Assembly: GCA_903813345.2 (NCBI GenBank)
Contig: CAIIXF020000002.1
Location: 13,970,150 to 14,034,149, forward strand
DNA: 64,000 nt
Source: Owenia fusiformis
Lineage: Eukaryota > Annelida > Polychaeta > Sabellida > Oweniidae
Direction of reading: 5' to 3'
Below, one piece after another: positions 12,521-24,139 of the stretch (positions within the stretch are counted from its first letter, which is position 1; every line of letters begins with the position of its first letter). Both the position numbers and the translations under genes were made by a program. The notes under the pieces were generated by a model, which searched no databases, had not been told where the DNA came from, and saw nothing but the letters and a program-made list of their open reading frames with translations.

Positions 12521-12733
12521 CTTACTCAGTAATGATTCAATTTTAAAGTTGACTTCAAGTACTACTCCAGATCTAAATTTTGAAGGTCTGAAGTCTTGTG
12601 TTCATTTTAGCTACAGTTGTAGATTGAAGGGTCTTTTCTTTTGGGTTTTCATGTTAAAATTGTGGGCTTAGTTTCGGGGTTTCTTTCTTTTTAATTGAAC
12701 CATCGCTGATCTTTTCCTTAAATGTACTTTCAG

Positions 12734-12950
12734 GTGCAGTCCTCTTGCCTTGGAGAGAACAGAAAGAACCACAAAGGGAAAACCACAGAGAATCTACAAT
12801 TTGTGCTACCTACATTACCTGCAGCATTTGTGATCTACATACCTCTTGCCTTGGAGAGAACAAAAAGAAACACAAAAGGAAAACCACAGAGAATCTGCAA
12901 TTTGTGCTACCTATCTGCAGCATTTATATCTACATACCATCTTGTTAAAG
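12734..12950 (+). other. Exon-like block D, long form (unit 1)
   Basis: Bounded by GTACTTTCAG and GTACTG. It contains an internal tandem duplication of about 97 bases, each half starting 'CTCTTGCCTTGGAGAGAACA' and ending near 'TGCAGCATTT'. Two frames are open through it, one rich in Lys/Thr and one with Cys, but they encode no family I recognise. The first half resembles terminal block E. Confidence 0.5.
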
Positions 12951-13126
12951 GTACTGTAACACATAATCAGTTCTATCATTTGATGATTTTGCTCTCTGGT
13001 TCAGTACGGTTATTCCACAACGACACATTTTCAATTGTTGGGATTCTAATCCCATTGTTGGCACATGTATGTTTGGCAAACATTTTTTCTAAGAAATACA
13101 CTAAAAGAGGACTGCCTTGATTTCAC

Positions 13127-13377
13127 CATCCTCCGATCACAGGGCTTCAAAATCCAGAATATCTTCTTTCTTTTTACCCCCTGCTATAACCAAGTTGGAC
13201 GCGCCCGATTGAAACTGAATCACGTGATCTAATTATGCGCCGATGACGTATACATGATATCTGTCGCAGTGTTGCGACAGCCAATCAAATTGCGAGTTCT
13301 TAATCGGGGAAATACTAACTGCTTACAGCAGGGGGAAGAAGGAGGTACGGATTCTAGACACCTGCTTAGGAGGATGT
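13127..13377. mobile_element. hAT-type MITE in unit 1, with empty-site controls
   Basis: A 251-bp insertion flanked by the perfect 8-bp duplication GATTTCAC (13,119-13,126 and 13,378-13,385), the hAT target size. Its ends are inverted: CATCCTCCGATCACAGG against ACATCCTCCTAAGCAGG. Units 3-7 show the uninterrupted site 'CTTGATTTCACTTAATGTAC' (for example at 18,609), which directly shows the pre-insertion state. Confidence 0.93.
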
Positions 13378-13677
13378 GATTTCACTTAATGTACAGATGT
13401 ACCATGAAGCCATGTTTCATTATTTTCACATGTGGTCTGTGTTCTTAAAGAATATACATATGCTCAACTATTCCATTCTTCCTACAGAGTTACATCTGCC
13501 CAAGCAGTTAGTTGACTTGATGATATAAATCTTGAGCCAGGAGGGGTATAAGGCTATGACAGATTTACTAGAGTCAATGAAAGGAATGTCTTTGCATTCC
13601 CTCCTCCGCTTGTATTGGAAGTGACTCGACCAAGTTGCATCCTTGTATTTTTCATTTTCTTATCTTGTATCTTTCAG

Positions 13678-13824
13678 GTACAACTATGAGAGAGATGCAG
13701 CAAACACACCAAGTTAGGGCGACAGCTGGATCAGTCTTTCGACAATTTTGAGCCATCAGGTCCGGTCGACGTAAACAGTATCATGGGCGAGAGGTGTTCG
13801 TGTTCCTGTCACCAAAGCACCAAA
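13678..13824 (+). other. Exon-like block A (reference: unit 2)
   Basis: 147 nt between a pyrimidine-rich TATCTTTCAG and the consensus donor AAA|GTAAGT. The last 42 nt, from the ATG at 13,783, are open and encode MGERCSCSCHQSTK, ending in phase 0 at the donor. Upstream in the same frame is a TGA, and a short overlapping frame (MREMQQTHQ...) precedes it. Unit 8 lacks 43 bases of this block. Unit 3 changes one Ser to Leu without breaking the frame. Confidence 0.5.
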
Positions 13825-13878
13825 GTAAGTACTTTTTTCTATTCAATTATTACAACAGGTTAGTTCCTCTGTTTTCAG

Positions 13879-13964
13879 GTTCCCTTTCAGCTTGGAGATG
13901 AGGAGCCCGATGACCAACGACACAACCGAGACAACAGCTGCGTTCCTGCGTTCCTGCTACCTAA
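13879..13964 (+). other. Exon-like block B (reference: unit 2)
   Basis: 86 nt between CTCTGTTTTCAG and GTTAAGT. Joined to block A it stays open, beginning VPFQLGDEEPDDQRHNRD and ending near FLLP. Units 4 and 6 lack 8 nt in a 'GTTCCTGC' duplication, which shifts the frame so that it reaches TAA at the exon end. I do not recognise the peptide. Confidence 0.45.
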
Positions 13965-14322
13965 GTTAAGTATTCCTTCCTGGTTTTGCATAGGGATGGG
14001 GGGCGCCTCCCAGTTTGATATTTACTTGTGGACTTTTGTTGGCCGACCCATATTTTTGGTGGAGAAACTTGGACTCTAAGGTAAAGTGGGAGGGGGGTGG
14101 TTGGGTTTCCGGGGGGATAGAGTTCATGTTTCAAAATCAAAAATATGGAAGTCTACTGGTTTATATCAAATTGGGAGAAATAAATTTTATCTTTTGTAAT
14201 ATTCTGTAAATTTTTAGTAGTGTAGTGTAAAGTATAGTGTAAAGTTTTATTTAAAGTTTTTATGTAAAGTTTTATGTAAAATAACAACTACATGTACTAC
14301 AACATGTTTTATCTATTTGTAG

Positions 14323-14480
14323 CACAGATGGTGAAGTCCCTGCGAAAAGACGGTCCTGTTGGAATCACATTTTTTCCACGAGGGGACTAGGTCAAGTTTC
14401 CAGGACTTACAGTAGATGTCGCATTTTGACCAGTTTTATCTCTTGCAATCAGTTGCATCCCATTAGAAGGGGGGGGGGAC
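14323..14480 (+). other. Exon-like block C, 5' part (reference: unit 2)
   Basis: Begins after ATCTATTTGTAG. Continuing the A-B frame gives TDGEVPAKRRSCWNH and then an open stretch to the first G-run, where the frame depends on the number of Gs. No convincing donor was found, so the 3' limit is arbitrary. The block runs into the first, divergent 165-bp sub-repeat. Confidence 0.35.
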
Positions 14481-16040
14481 TCCCAGTACTATTCCAGTTT
14501 TCCTGCGGAATGACAGTCCTGTTGAAATCACATTTGTCTCCATTAGGGGACTAGGTTGAGTTTCAAGGACCTACCGTACATGTCGCTCTGACCAGTTTTT
14601 ATCTCTTGCAATCAATTGCATCCCATTAGCAGGGGGGACTCCCAGTACTCTTCCAGTTTTCCTGCGGAAAGACAATCCTGTTGAAATCACATTTGTTTCC
14701 ATTAGGGGACTAGGTTGAGTTTCAAGGACCTACCGTACATGTCGCTCTGACCAGTTTTTATCTCTTGCAATCAGTTGCATCCCATTAGCAGGGGGGGAAC
14801 TCCCAGTAGTTTTTCAGTTTTCCTGCCAAAAGACAGTCCTGTTGAAATCACATTTGTCTCCATCAGGGGACTAGGTTGAGTTTAAAGGACCTACCGTACA
14901 TGTCGCTCTGACCAGTTTTATCTCTTGCAATCAGTTGCATCCCATTAGCAGGGGGGGAACTCCCAGTAGTTTTTCAGTTTTCCTGCCAAAAGACAGTCCT
15001 GTTGAAATCACATTTGTCTCCATCAGGGGACTAGGTTGAGTTTCAAGGACTTACTGTAGATGTCGCTTTTGACGAGTTTTTATCTCTTGCAATCAGTTGC
15101 ATCCCATTAGCAGGGGGCTGCTCCCAGTACTATTCTAGTTTTTCTTGGGGGGAAGTCAAACAACCAGACAACCAACCAGACAACCAACCAACCAACTTAC
15201 CGAACATCCAACCGACCAACCAATGACCCAATAGGCTTAATCTATTAACTAACTTACTTACTAACCAACCAACTAACCAACCAGACAACCACCAGACCAC
15301 CCAATAGGTTAAAACTAACCAACCAACTAACTAATTAATCAACAAACTAATCAACACTCCATCCAACGAACCAAACAACCAACGAACCAGACAAGCAACG
15401 AACCAGACAAGCAACGAACCAGATGACCAAGATCATGGATCTAGTGCTTAGTATTGTATTGTATTGTATTGTATATTTTTGTATTGTTTTGTATTGTATT
15501 GTATTGTATTGTATTTCGTTGACCAGTACTTACTCAGTAATGATTCAATTTTAAAGTTGACTTCAAGTACTACTCCAGATCTAAATTTTGAAGGTCTGAA
15601 GTCTTGTGTTCATTTTAGCTACAGTTGTAGATTGAAGGGTCTTTTCTTTTGGGTTTTCATGTTAAAATTGTGGGCTTAGTTTCGGGGTTTCTTTCTTTTT
15701 AATTGAATCATCGCTGATCTTTTCCTTAAATGTACTTTCAGGTGCAGTCCTCTTGCCTTGGAGAGAACAAAAAGAACCACAAAGGGAAAACCACAGAGAA
15801 TCTACAATTTGTGCTACCTACCTGCAGCATTTGTGATCTACATACCTCTTGCCTTGGAGAGAACAAAAAGAAACACAAAAGGAAAACCACAGAGAATCTG
15901 CAATTTGTGCTACCTATCTGCAGCATTTATATCTACATACCATCTTGTTAAAGGTACTGTAACACATAATTAGTTCTATCATTTGATGATTTTGCTCTCT
16001 GGTTCAGTACGGTTATTCCACAACGACACATTTTTCAATT

Positions 16041-18712
16041 GTAACATCTGCCCAAGCAGTTAGTTGACTTGATGATATAAATCTTGAGCCAGGAGGGGTA
16101 TAAGGCTATGACAGATTTACTAGAGTCAATGAAAGGAATGTCTTTGCATTCCCTCCTCCGCTTGTATTGGAAGTGACTCGACCAAGTTGCATCCTTGTAT
16201 TTTTCATTTTCTTATCTTGTATCTTTCAGGTACAACTATGAGAGAGATGCAGCAAACACACCAAGTTAGGGCGACAGCTGGATCAGTCTTTCGACAACTT
16301 TGAGCCATCAGGTCCGGTCCACGTAAAGAGTATCATGGGCGAGAGGTGTCTGTGTTCCTGTCACCAAAGCACCAAAGTAAGTACTTTTTTCTATTCAATT
16401 ACTACAACAGGTTAGTTCCTCTGTTTTCAGGTTCCCTTTCAGCTTGGAGATGAGGAGCCCGATGACCAACGACACAACCTAGACAACAGCTGCGTTCCTG
16501 CGTTCCTGTTACCTAAGTTAAGTATTCCTTCCTGGTTTTGCATAGGGATGGGGGGCGCCTCCCAGTTTGATATTTACTTGTGGACTTTTGTTGGCCGACC
16601 CATATTTTTGGTGGAGAAACTTGGACTCTAAGGTAAAGTGGGAGGGGGGTGGTTGGGTTTCCGGGGGATAGAGTTCATGTTTCAAAATCAAAAATATGGA
16701 AGTCTACTGGTTTATATCAAATTGGGAGAAATAAATTTTATCTTTTGTAATATTCTGTAAATTTTTAGTAGTGTAGTGTAAAGTATAGTGTAAAGTTTTA
16801 TGTAAAATAACAACAACTACAACATGTTTTATCTATTTGTAGCACAGATGGTGAAGTCCCTGCGAAAAGACGGTCCCGTTGGAATCACATTTTTTCCACG
16901 AGGGGACTAGGTCACGTTTCCAGAACTTACAGTAGATGTCGCATTTTGACCAGTTTTATCTCTTGCAATCAGTTGCATCCCATTAGAAGGGGGGGGGGAA
17001 CTCCCAGTACTATTCCAGTTTTCCTGCGGAATGACAGTCCTGTTGAAATCACATTTATCTCCATTAGGGGACTAGGTTGAGTTTCAAGGACTTACCGTAG
17101 ATGTCGCTTTTGACCAGTTTTCATCTCTTGCAATCAGTTGCATCCCATTAGCAGGGGGGGACTCCCAGTACTATTCCGGTTTTCGTGCGGAAGGACAGTC
17201 CTGTTGAAATCACATTTGTCTCCATTAGGGGACTAGGTTGAGTTTCAAGGACCTACCGTACATGTCGCTCTGACCAGTTTTTATCTCTTGCAATCAATTG
17301 CATCCCATTAGCAGGGGGGGGGGACTCCCAGTACTCTTTCAGGTTTCCTGCGGAAAGACAGTCCTGTTGAAATCACATTTGTCTCCATTAGGGGACTAGG
17401 TTGAGTTTCAAGGACTTACAGTAGATGTCGCATTTTGACCAGTTTTATCTCTTGCAATCAGTTGCATCCCATAAGCAGGGGGGGGGGAACTCCCAGTAAT
17501 TTTTCAGTTTTCCTGCAGAAAGACAGTCCTGTTGAAATCACATTTGTCTCCATTAGGGGACTAGGTTGAGTTTCAAGGACTAACTGTAGATGTCGCTTTT
17601 GACCAGTTTTTATCTCTTGCAATCAGTTGCATCCCATTAGCAGGGGGCTGCTCCCAGTACTATTCCAGTTTTTCTTCGGGGGAAGTTAAACAACCAGACA
17701 ACCAACCAACCAACTTACCGAACATCCAACCGACCAACCAATGACCCAATATGCTTAATCTATTAACTAACTTACTTACTAACCAACCAACTAACCAACC
17801 AGACAACCACCAGACCACCCAATAGGTTAAAACTAACCAACCAACTAACTAATTAATCAACAAACTAATCAACACTCCATCCAACGAACCAAACAACCAA
17901 CGAACCAGACAAGCAACGAACCAGACAAGCAACGAACCAGATGACCAAGATCATGGATCTAGTGCTTAGTATTGTATTGTATTGTATTGTATTGTATAGT
18001 TTTGTATTGTTTTGTTTTGTATTGTATTGTATTTCGTTGACCAGTACTTACTCAGTAATGATTCAATTTTAAAGTTGACTTCAAGTACTACTCCAGATCT
18101 AAATTTTGAAGGTCTTGAGTCTTGTGTTCATTTTAGCTACAGTTGTAGATTGAAGGGTCTTTTCTTTTGGGTTTTCATGTTAAAATTGTGGGCTTAGTTT
18201 CGGGGTTTCTTTCTTTTTAATTGAACCATCGCTGATCTTTTCCTTAAATGTACTTTCAGGTGCAGTCCTCTTGCCTTGGAGAGAACAAAAAGAAACACAA
18301 AAGGAAAACCACAGAGAATCTGCAATTTGTGCTACCTATCTGCAGCATTTATATCTACATACCATCTTGTTAAAGGTACTGTACTTTACATAAAATCTTT
18401 AAATAAAACTTTACACTATACTTTACACTACACTACTAAAAATTTAAGTAGTAATAATTAGTTCTATCATGTGATGATTTTGCTCTCTGGTTCAGTACGG
18501 TTATTCCACAACGACACATTTTTCAATTGTTGGGATTGTAATCCTATTGTTGGCACATGTATGTTTGGCAAACATTTTTTCTAAGAAATACACTAAAAGA
18601 GGACTGCCTTGATTTCACTTAATGTACAGATGTACCATGAAGCCATGTTTCATTATTTTCACATGTGGTCTGTGTTCTTAAAGAATATACATATGCTCAA
18701 CTATTCCATTCT
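16041..18712 (+). repeat. Array unit 3 (about 2.68 kb)
   Basis: Blocks: A 16,230-16,376; B 16,431-16,516; C from 16,843; D 18,260-18,375 (short form, one half only). From about 16,513 onward it is nearly identical to unit 5, sharing 'GACGGTCCCGTTGG' and 'GGTCACGTTTCCAGAAC'. Its 5' portion differs from unit 5 ('GGTGTCTGTG', 'CCTAGACAAC'), which places the duplication boundary there. Confidence 0.9.
18379..18456. repeat. Inverted, locally templated insertion (units 3 and 5)
   Basis: After block D in unit 3, 'CTTTACATAAAATCTTTAAA...' through 'CACTACTAAAAATTTAAG' is the reverse complement of the intron segment found in each unit after block B (in unit 4 'TTTTTAGTAGTGTAGTG' at about 19,435). It is absent after D in the other units. 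The copy in unit 5 (from 23,806) comes with the 5.4-kb duplication. Confidence 0.8.
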
Positions 18713-21453
18713 TCCTACAGAGTTACATCTGCCCAAGCAGTTAGTTGACTTGATGATATAAATCTTGAGCCAGGAGGGGTATAAGGCTATGACAGATTTA
18801 CTAGAGTCAATGAAAGGAATGTCTTTGCATTCCCTCCTCCGCTTGTATTGGAAGTGACTCGACCAAGTTGCATCCTTGTATTTTTCATTTTCTTATCTTG
18901 TATCTTTCAGGTACAACTATGAGAGAGATGCAGCAAACACACCAAGTTAGGGCGACAGCTGGATCAGTCTTTCGACAATTTTGAGCCATCAGGTCCGGTC
19001 GACGTAAACAGTATCATGGGCGAGAGGTGTTCGTGTTCCTGTCACCAAAGCACCAAAGTAAGTACTTTTTTCTATTCAATTATTACAACAGGTTAGTTCC
19101 TCTGTTTTCAGGTTCCCTTTCAGCTTGGAGATGAGGAGCCCGATGACCAACGACACAACCGAGACAACAGCTGCGTTCCTGCTACCTAAGTTAAGTATTC
19201 CTTCCTGGTTTTGCATAGGGATGGGGGGCGCCTCCCAGTTTGATATTTACTTGTGGACTTTTGTTGGCCGACCCATATTTTTGGTGGAGAAACTTGGACT
19301 CTAAGGTAAAGTGGGAGGGGGGTGGTTGGGTTTCCGGGGGATAGAGTTCATGTTTCAAAATCAAAAATATGGAAGTCTACTGGTTTATATCAAATTGGGA
19401 GAAATAAATTTTATCTTTTGTAATATTCTGTAAATTTTTAGTAGTGTAGTGTAAAGTATAGTGTAAAGTTTTATTTAAAGATTTGATGTAAATTTTTATG
19501 TAAAATAACAACTACTACAACATGTTTTATCTATTTGTAGCACAGATGGTGAAGTCCCTGCGAAAAGACGGTCCTGTTGGAATCACATTTTTTCCACGAG
19601 GGGACTAGGTCAAGTTTCCAGGACTTCCAGTAGATGTCGCATTTTGACCAGTTTTATCTCTTGCAATCAGTTGCATCCCATTAGAAGGGGGGGGGGAACT
19701 CCCAGTACTATTCCAGTTTTCCTGCGGAATGACAGTCCTGTTGAAATCACATTTATCTCCATTAGGGGACTAGGTTGAGTTTCAAGGACTTACCGTTGAT
19801 GTCGCTTTTGACCAGTTTTCATCTCTTGCAATCAGTTGCATCCCATTAGCAGGGGGGGACTCCCAGTACTATTCCAGTTTTCGTGCGGAAGGACGGTCCT
19901 GTTGAAATCACATTTGTCTCCATTAGGGGACTAGGTTGAGTTTCAAGGACCTACCGTACATGTCGCTCTGACCAGTTTTTATCTCTTGCAATCAATTGCA
20001 TCCCATTAGCAGGGGGGGGGACTCCCAGTTCTCTTCCAGTTTTCCTGCGGAAAGACAGTCCTGTTGAAATCACATTTGTCTCCATTAGGGGACTAGGTTG
20101 AGTTTCAAGGACTTACAGTAGATGTCGCATTTTGACCAGTTTTATCTCTTGCAATCAGTTTCATCCCATTAGCAGGGGGGGGACTCCCATTAGTTTTTCA
20201 GTTTTCCTGCAGAAAGACAGTCCTGTTGAAATCACATTTGTCCCCATTAGGGGACTAGGTTGAGTTTCAAGGACTTACTGTAGATGTCGCTTTTGACCAG
20301 TTTTTATCTCTTGCAATCAGTTGCATCCCATTAGCAGGGGGCTGCTCCCAGTACTATTCCAGTTTTTCTTCGGGGGAAGTCAAACAACCAGACAACCAAC
20401 CAACTTACCGACCATCCAACCGACCAACCAATGACCCAATAGGCTTAATCTATTAACTAACTTACTTACTAACCAACCAACTAACCAACCAGACAACCAC
20501 CAGACCACCCAATAGGTTAAAACTAACCAACCAACTAACTAATTAATCAACAAACTAATCAACACTCCATCCAACGAACCAAACAACCAACGAACCAGAC
20601 AAGCAACGAACCAGACAAGCAACGAACCAGACAAGCAACGAACCAGATGACCAAGATCATGGATCTAGTGCTTAGTATTGTATTGTATTGTATTGTTTTG
20701 TTTTGTATTGTTTTGTATTGTATTGTTTTGTATTGTATTGTATTTCGTTGACCAGTACTTACTCAGTAATGATTCAATTTTAAAGTTGATTTCAAGTACT
20801 ACTCCACATCTAAATTTTGAAGGTCTGAAGTCTTGTGTTCATTTTAGCTACAGTTGTAGATTGAAGGGTCTTTTCTTTTTGGTTTTCATGTTAAAATTGT
20901 GGGCTTAGTTTCGGGGTTTCTTTCTTTTTAATTGAACCATCGCTGATCTTTTCCTTAAATGTACTTTCAGGTGCAGTCCTCTTGCCTTGGAGAGAACAAA
21001 AAGAACCACAAAGGGAAAACCACAGAGAATCTACAATTTGTGCTACCTACCTGCAGCATTTGTGATCTACATACCTCTTGCCTTGGAGAGAACAAAAAGA
21101 AACACAAAAGGAAAACCACAGAGAATCTGCAATTTGTGCTACCTATCTGCAGTATTTATATCTACATACCATCTTGTTAAAGGTACTGTAACACATAATT
21201 AGTTCTATCATTTGATGATTTTGCTCTCTGGTTCAGTACGGTTATTCCACAACGACACATTTTTCAATTGTTGGGATTGTAATCCTATTGTTGGCACATG
21301 TATGTTTGGCAAACATTTTTTCTAAGAAATACACTAAAAGAGGACTGCCTTGATTTCACTTAATGTACAGATGTACCATGAAGCCATGTTTCATTATTTT
21401 CACATGTGGTCTGTGTTCTTAAAGAATATACATATGCTCAACTATTCCATTCT
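18713..21453 (+). repeat. Array unit 4 (about 2.74 kb)
   Basis: Blocks: A 18,911-19,057; B 19,112-19,189 (78 nt, 8-nt deletion); C from 19,551; D 20,971-21,182 (long form). It is the partner of unit 6 in the 5.4-kb duplication. The ACAAGCAACGAACCAG word is present three times before the microsatellite, against twice in unit 3. Confidence 0.9.
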
Positions 21454-24139
21454 TCCTACAGAGTTACATCTGCCCAAGCAGTTAGTTGACTTGATGATAT
21501 AAATCTTGAGCCAGGAGGGGTATAAGGCTATGACAGATTTACTAGAGTCAATGAAAGGAATGTCTTTGCATTCCCTCCTCCGCTTGTATTGGAAGTGACT
21601 CGACCAAGTTGCATCCTTGTATTTTTCATTTTCTTATCTTGTATTTTTCAGGTACAACTATGAGAGAGATGCAGCAAACACACCAAGTTAGGGCGACAGC
21701 TGGATCAGTCTTTCGACAATTTTGAGCCATCAGGTCCGGTCGACGTAAACAGTATCATGGGCGAGAGGTGTTCGTGTTCCTGTCACCAAAGCACCAAAGT
21801 AAGTACTTTTTTCTATTCAATTATTACAACAGGTTAGTTCCTCTGTTTTCAGGTTCCCTTTCAGCTTGGAGATGAGGAGCCCGATGACCAACGACACAAC
21901 CGAGACAACAGCTGTGTTCCTGCGTTCCTGCTACCTAAGTTAAGTATTCCTTCCTGGTTTTGCATAGGGATGGGGGGCGCCTCCCAGTTTGATATTTACT
22001 TGTGGACTTTTGTTGGCCGACCCATATTTTTGGTGGAGAAACTTGGACTCTAAGGTAAAGTGGGAGGGGGGTGGTTGGGTTTCCGGGGGATAGAGTTCAT
22101 GTTTCAAAATCAAAAATATGGAAGTCTACTGGTTTATATCAAATTGGGAGAAATAAATTTTATCTTTTGTAATATTCTGTAAATTTTTAGTAGTGTAGTG
22201 TAAAGTATAGTGTAAAGTTTTATGTAAAATAACAACAACTACAACATGTTTTATCTATTTGTAGCACAGATGGTGAAGTCCCTGCGAAAAGACGGTCCCG
22301 TTGGAATCACATTTTTTCCACGAGGGGACTAGGTCACGTTTCCAGAACTTACAGTAGATGTCGCATTTTGACCAGTTTTATCTCTTGCAATCAGTTGCAT
22401 CCCATTAGAAGGGGGGGGGGAACTCCCAGTACTATTCCAGTTTTCCTGCGGAATGACAGTCCTGTTGAAATCACATTTATCTCCATTAGGGGACTAGGTT
22501 GAGTTTCAAGGACTTACCGTAGATGTCGCTTTTGACCAGTTTTCATCTCTTGCAATCAGTTGCATCCCATTAGCAGGGGGGGACTCCCAGTACTATTCCG
22601 GTTTTCGTGCGGAAGGACAGTCCTGTTGAAATCACATTTGTCTCCATTAGGGGACTAGGTTGAGTTTCAAGGACCTACCGTACATGTCGCTCTGACCAGT
22701 TTTTATCTCTTGCAATCAATTGCATCCCATTAGCAGGGGGGGGGGACTCCCAGTACTCTTTCAGGTTTCCTGCGGAAAGACAGTCCTGTTGAAATCACAT
22801 TTGTCTCCATTAGGGGACTAGGTTGAGTTTCAAGGACTTACAGTAGATGTCGCATTTTGACCAGTTTTATCTCTTGCAATCAGTTGCATCCCATAAGCAG
22901 GGGGGGGGGAACTCCCAGTAATTTTTCAGTTTTCCTGCAGAAAGACAGTCCTGTTGAAATCACATTTGTCTCCATTAGGGGACTAGGTTGAGTTTCAAGG
23001 ACTAACTGTAGATGTCGCTTTTGACCAGTTTTTATCTCTTGCAATCAGTTGCATCCCATTAGCAGGGGGCTGCTCCCAGTACTATTCCAGTTTTTCTTCG
23101 GGGGAAGTTAAACAACCAGACAACCAACCAACCAACTTACCGAACATCCAACCGACCAACCAATGACCCAATATGCTTAATCTATTAACTAACTTACTTA
23201 CTAACCAACCAACTAACCAACCAGACAACCACCAGACCACCCAATAGGTTAAAACTAACCAACCAACTAACTAATTAATCAACAAACTAATCAACACTCC
23301 ATCCAACGAACCAAACAACCAACGAACCAGACAAGCAACGAACCAGACAAGCAACGAACCAGATGACCAAGATCATGGATCTAGTGCTTAGTATTGTATT
23401 GTATTGTATTGTATTGTATTGTATAGTTTTGTATTGTTTTGTTTTGTATTGTATTGTATTTCGTTGACCAGTACTTACTCAGTAATGATTCAATTTTAAA
23501 GTTGACTTCAAGTACTACTCCAGATCTAAATTTTGAAGGTCTTGAGTCTTGTGTTCATTTTAGCTACAGTTGTAGATTGAAGGGTCTTTTCTTTTGGGTT
23601 TTCATGTTAAAATTGTGGGCTTAGTTTCGGGGTTTCTTTCTTTTTAATTGAACCATCGCTGATCTTTTCCTTAAATGTACTTTCAGGTGCAGTCCTCTTG
23701 CCTTGGAGAGAACAAAAAGAAACACAAAAGGAAAACCACAGAGAATCTGCAATTTGTGCTACCTATCTGCAGCATTTATATCTACATACCATCTTGTTAA
23801 AGGTACTGTACTTTACATAAAATCTTTAAATAAAACTTTACACTATACTTTACACTACACTACTAAAAATTTAAGTAGTAATAATTAGTTCTATCATGTG
23901 ATGATTTTGCTCTCTGGTTCAGTACGGTTATTCCACAACGACACATTTTTCAATTGTTGGGATTGTAATCCTATTGTTGGCACATGTATGTTTGGCAAAC
24001 ATTTTTTCTAAGAAATACACTAAAAGAGGACTGCCTTGATTTCACTTAATGTACAGATGTACCATGAAGCCATGTTTCATTATTTTCACATGTGGTCTGT
24101 GTTCTTAAAGAATATACATATGCTCAACTATTCCATTCT
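21454..24139 (+). repeat. Array unit 5 (about 2.69 kb)
   Basis: Blocks: A 21,652-21,798; B 21,853-21,938; C from 22,265; D 23,687-23,802 (short form). From block C onward it copies unit 3, while blocks A and B resemble unit 7 (shared 'CTGTGTTCCTGCG'). It is therefore a junction unit created by the 5.4-kb duplication. Confidence 0.9.

Larger units (their letters stand above)
10131..13467 (+). repeat. Array unit 1 (about 3.34 kb)
   Basis: The longest unit. Exon-like blocks: A 10,328-10,474; B 10,533-10,618; C from 10,971; D 12,734-12,950. It has about seven copies of the 165-bp sub-repeat (from about 11,003 to 12,125) against about five in later units, and it uniquely carries a 251-bp hAT-type insertion at 13,127-13,377. 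These two differences explain most of the extra length. Its left edge abuts the foldback remnants, and its block A reads 'TCCACGTAAAC' where most later units read 'TCGACGTAAAC'. Confidence 0.85.
13468..16040 (+). repeat. Array unit 2 (about 2.55 kb)
   Basis: Blocks: A 13,678-13,824; B 13,879-13,964; C from 14,323; D 15,742-15,953. About five 165-bp sub-repeats run from about 14,355. At its right end about 180 bases are missing: 'TTTTTCAATTG' at 16,040 runs straight into 'TAACATCTGCCC', skipping the segment that elsewhere contains 'GCACATGTATGTTTGGC' and the 'TTCTTCCTACAG' signal. Confidence 0.88.

Noticed and set aside
12420-12671. Leu/Val/Cys-rich frames over the TTGTA tract, repeated in each unit
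   Set aside because: They are translations of a pentanucleotide microsatellite; the frame shifts with copy number.
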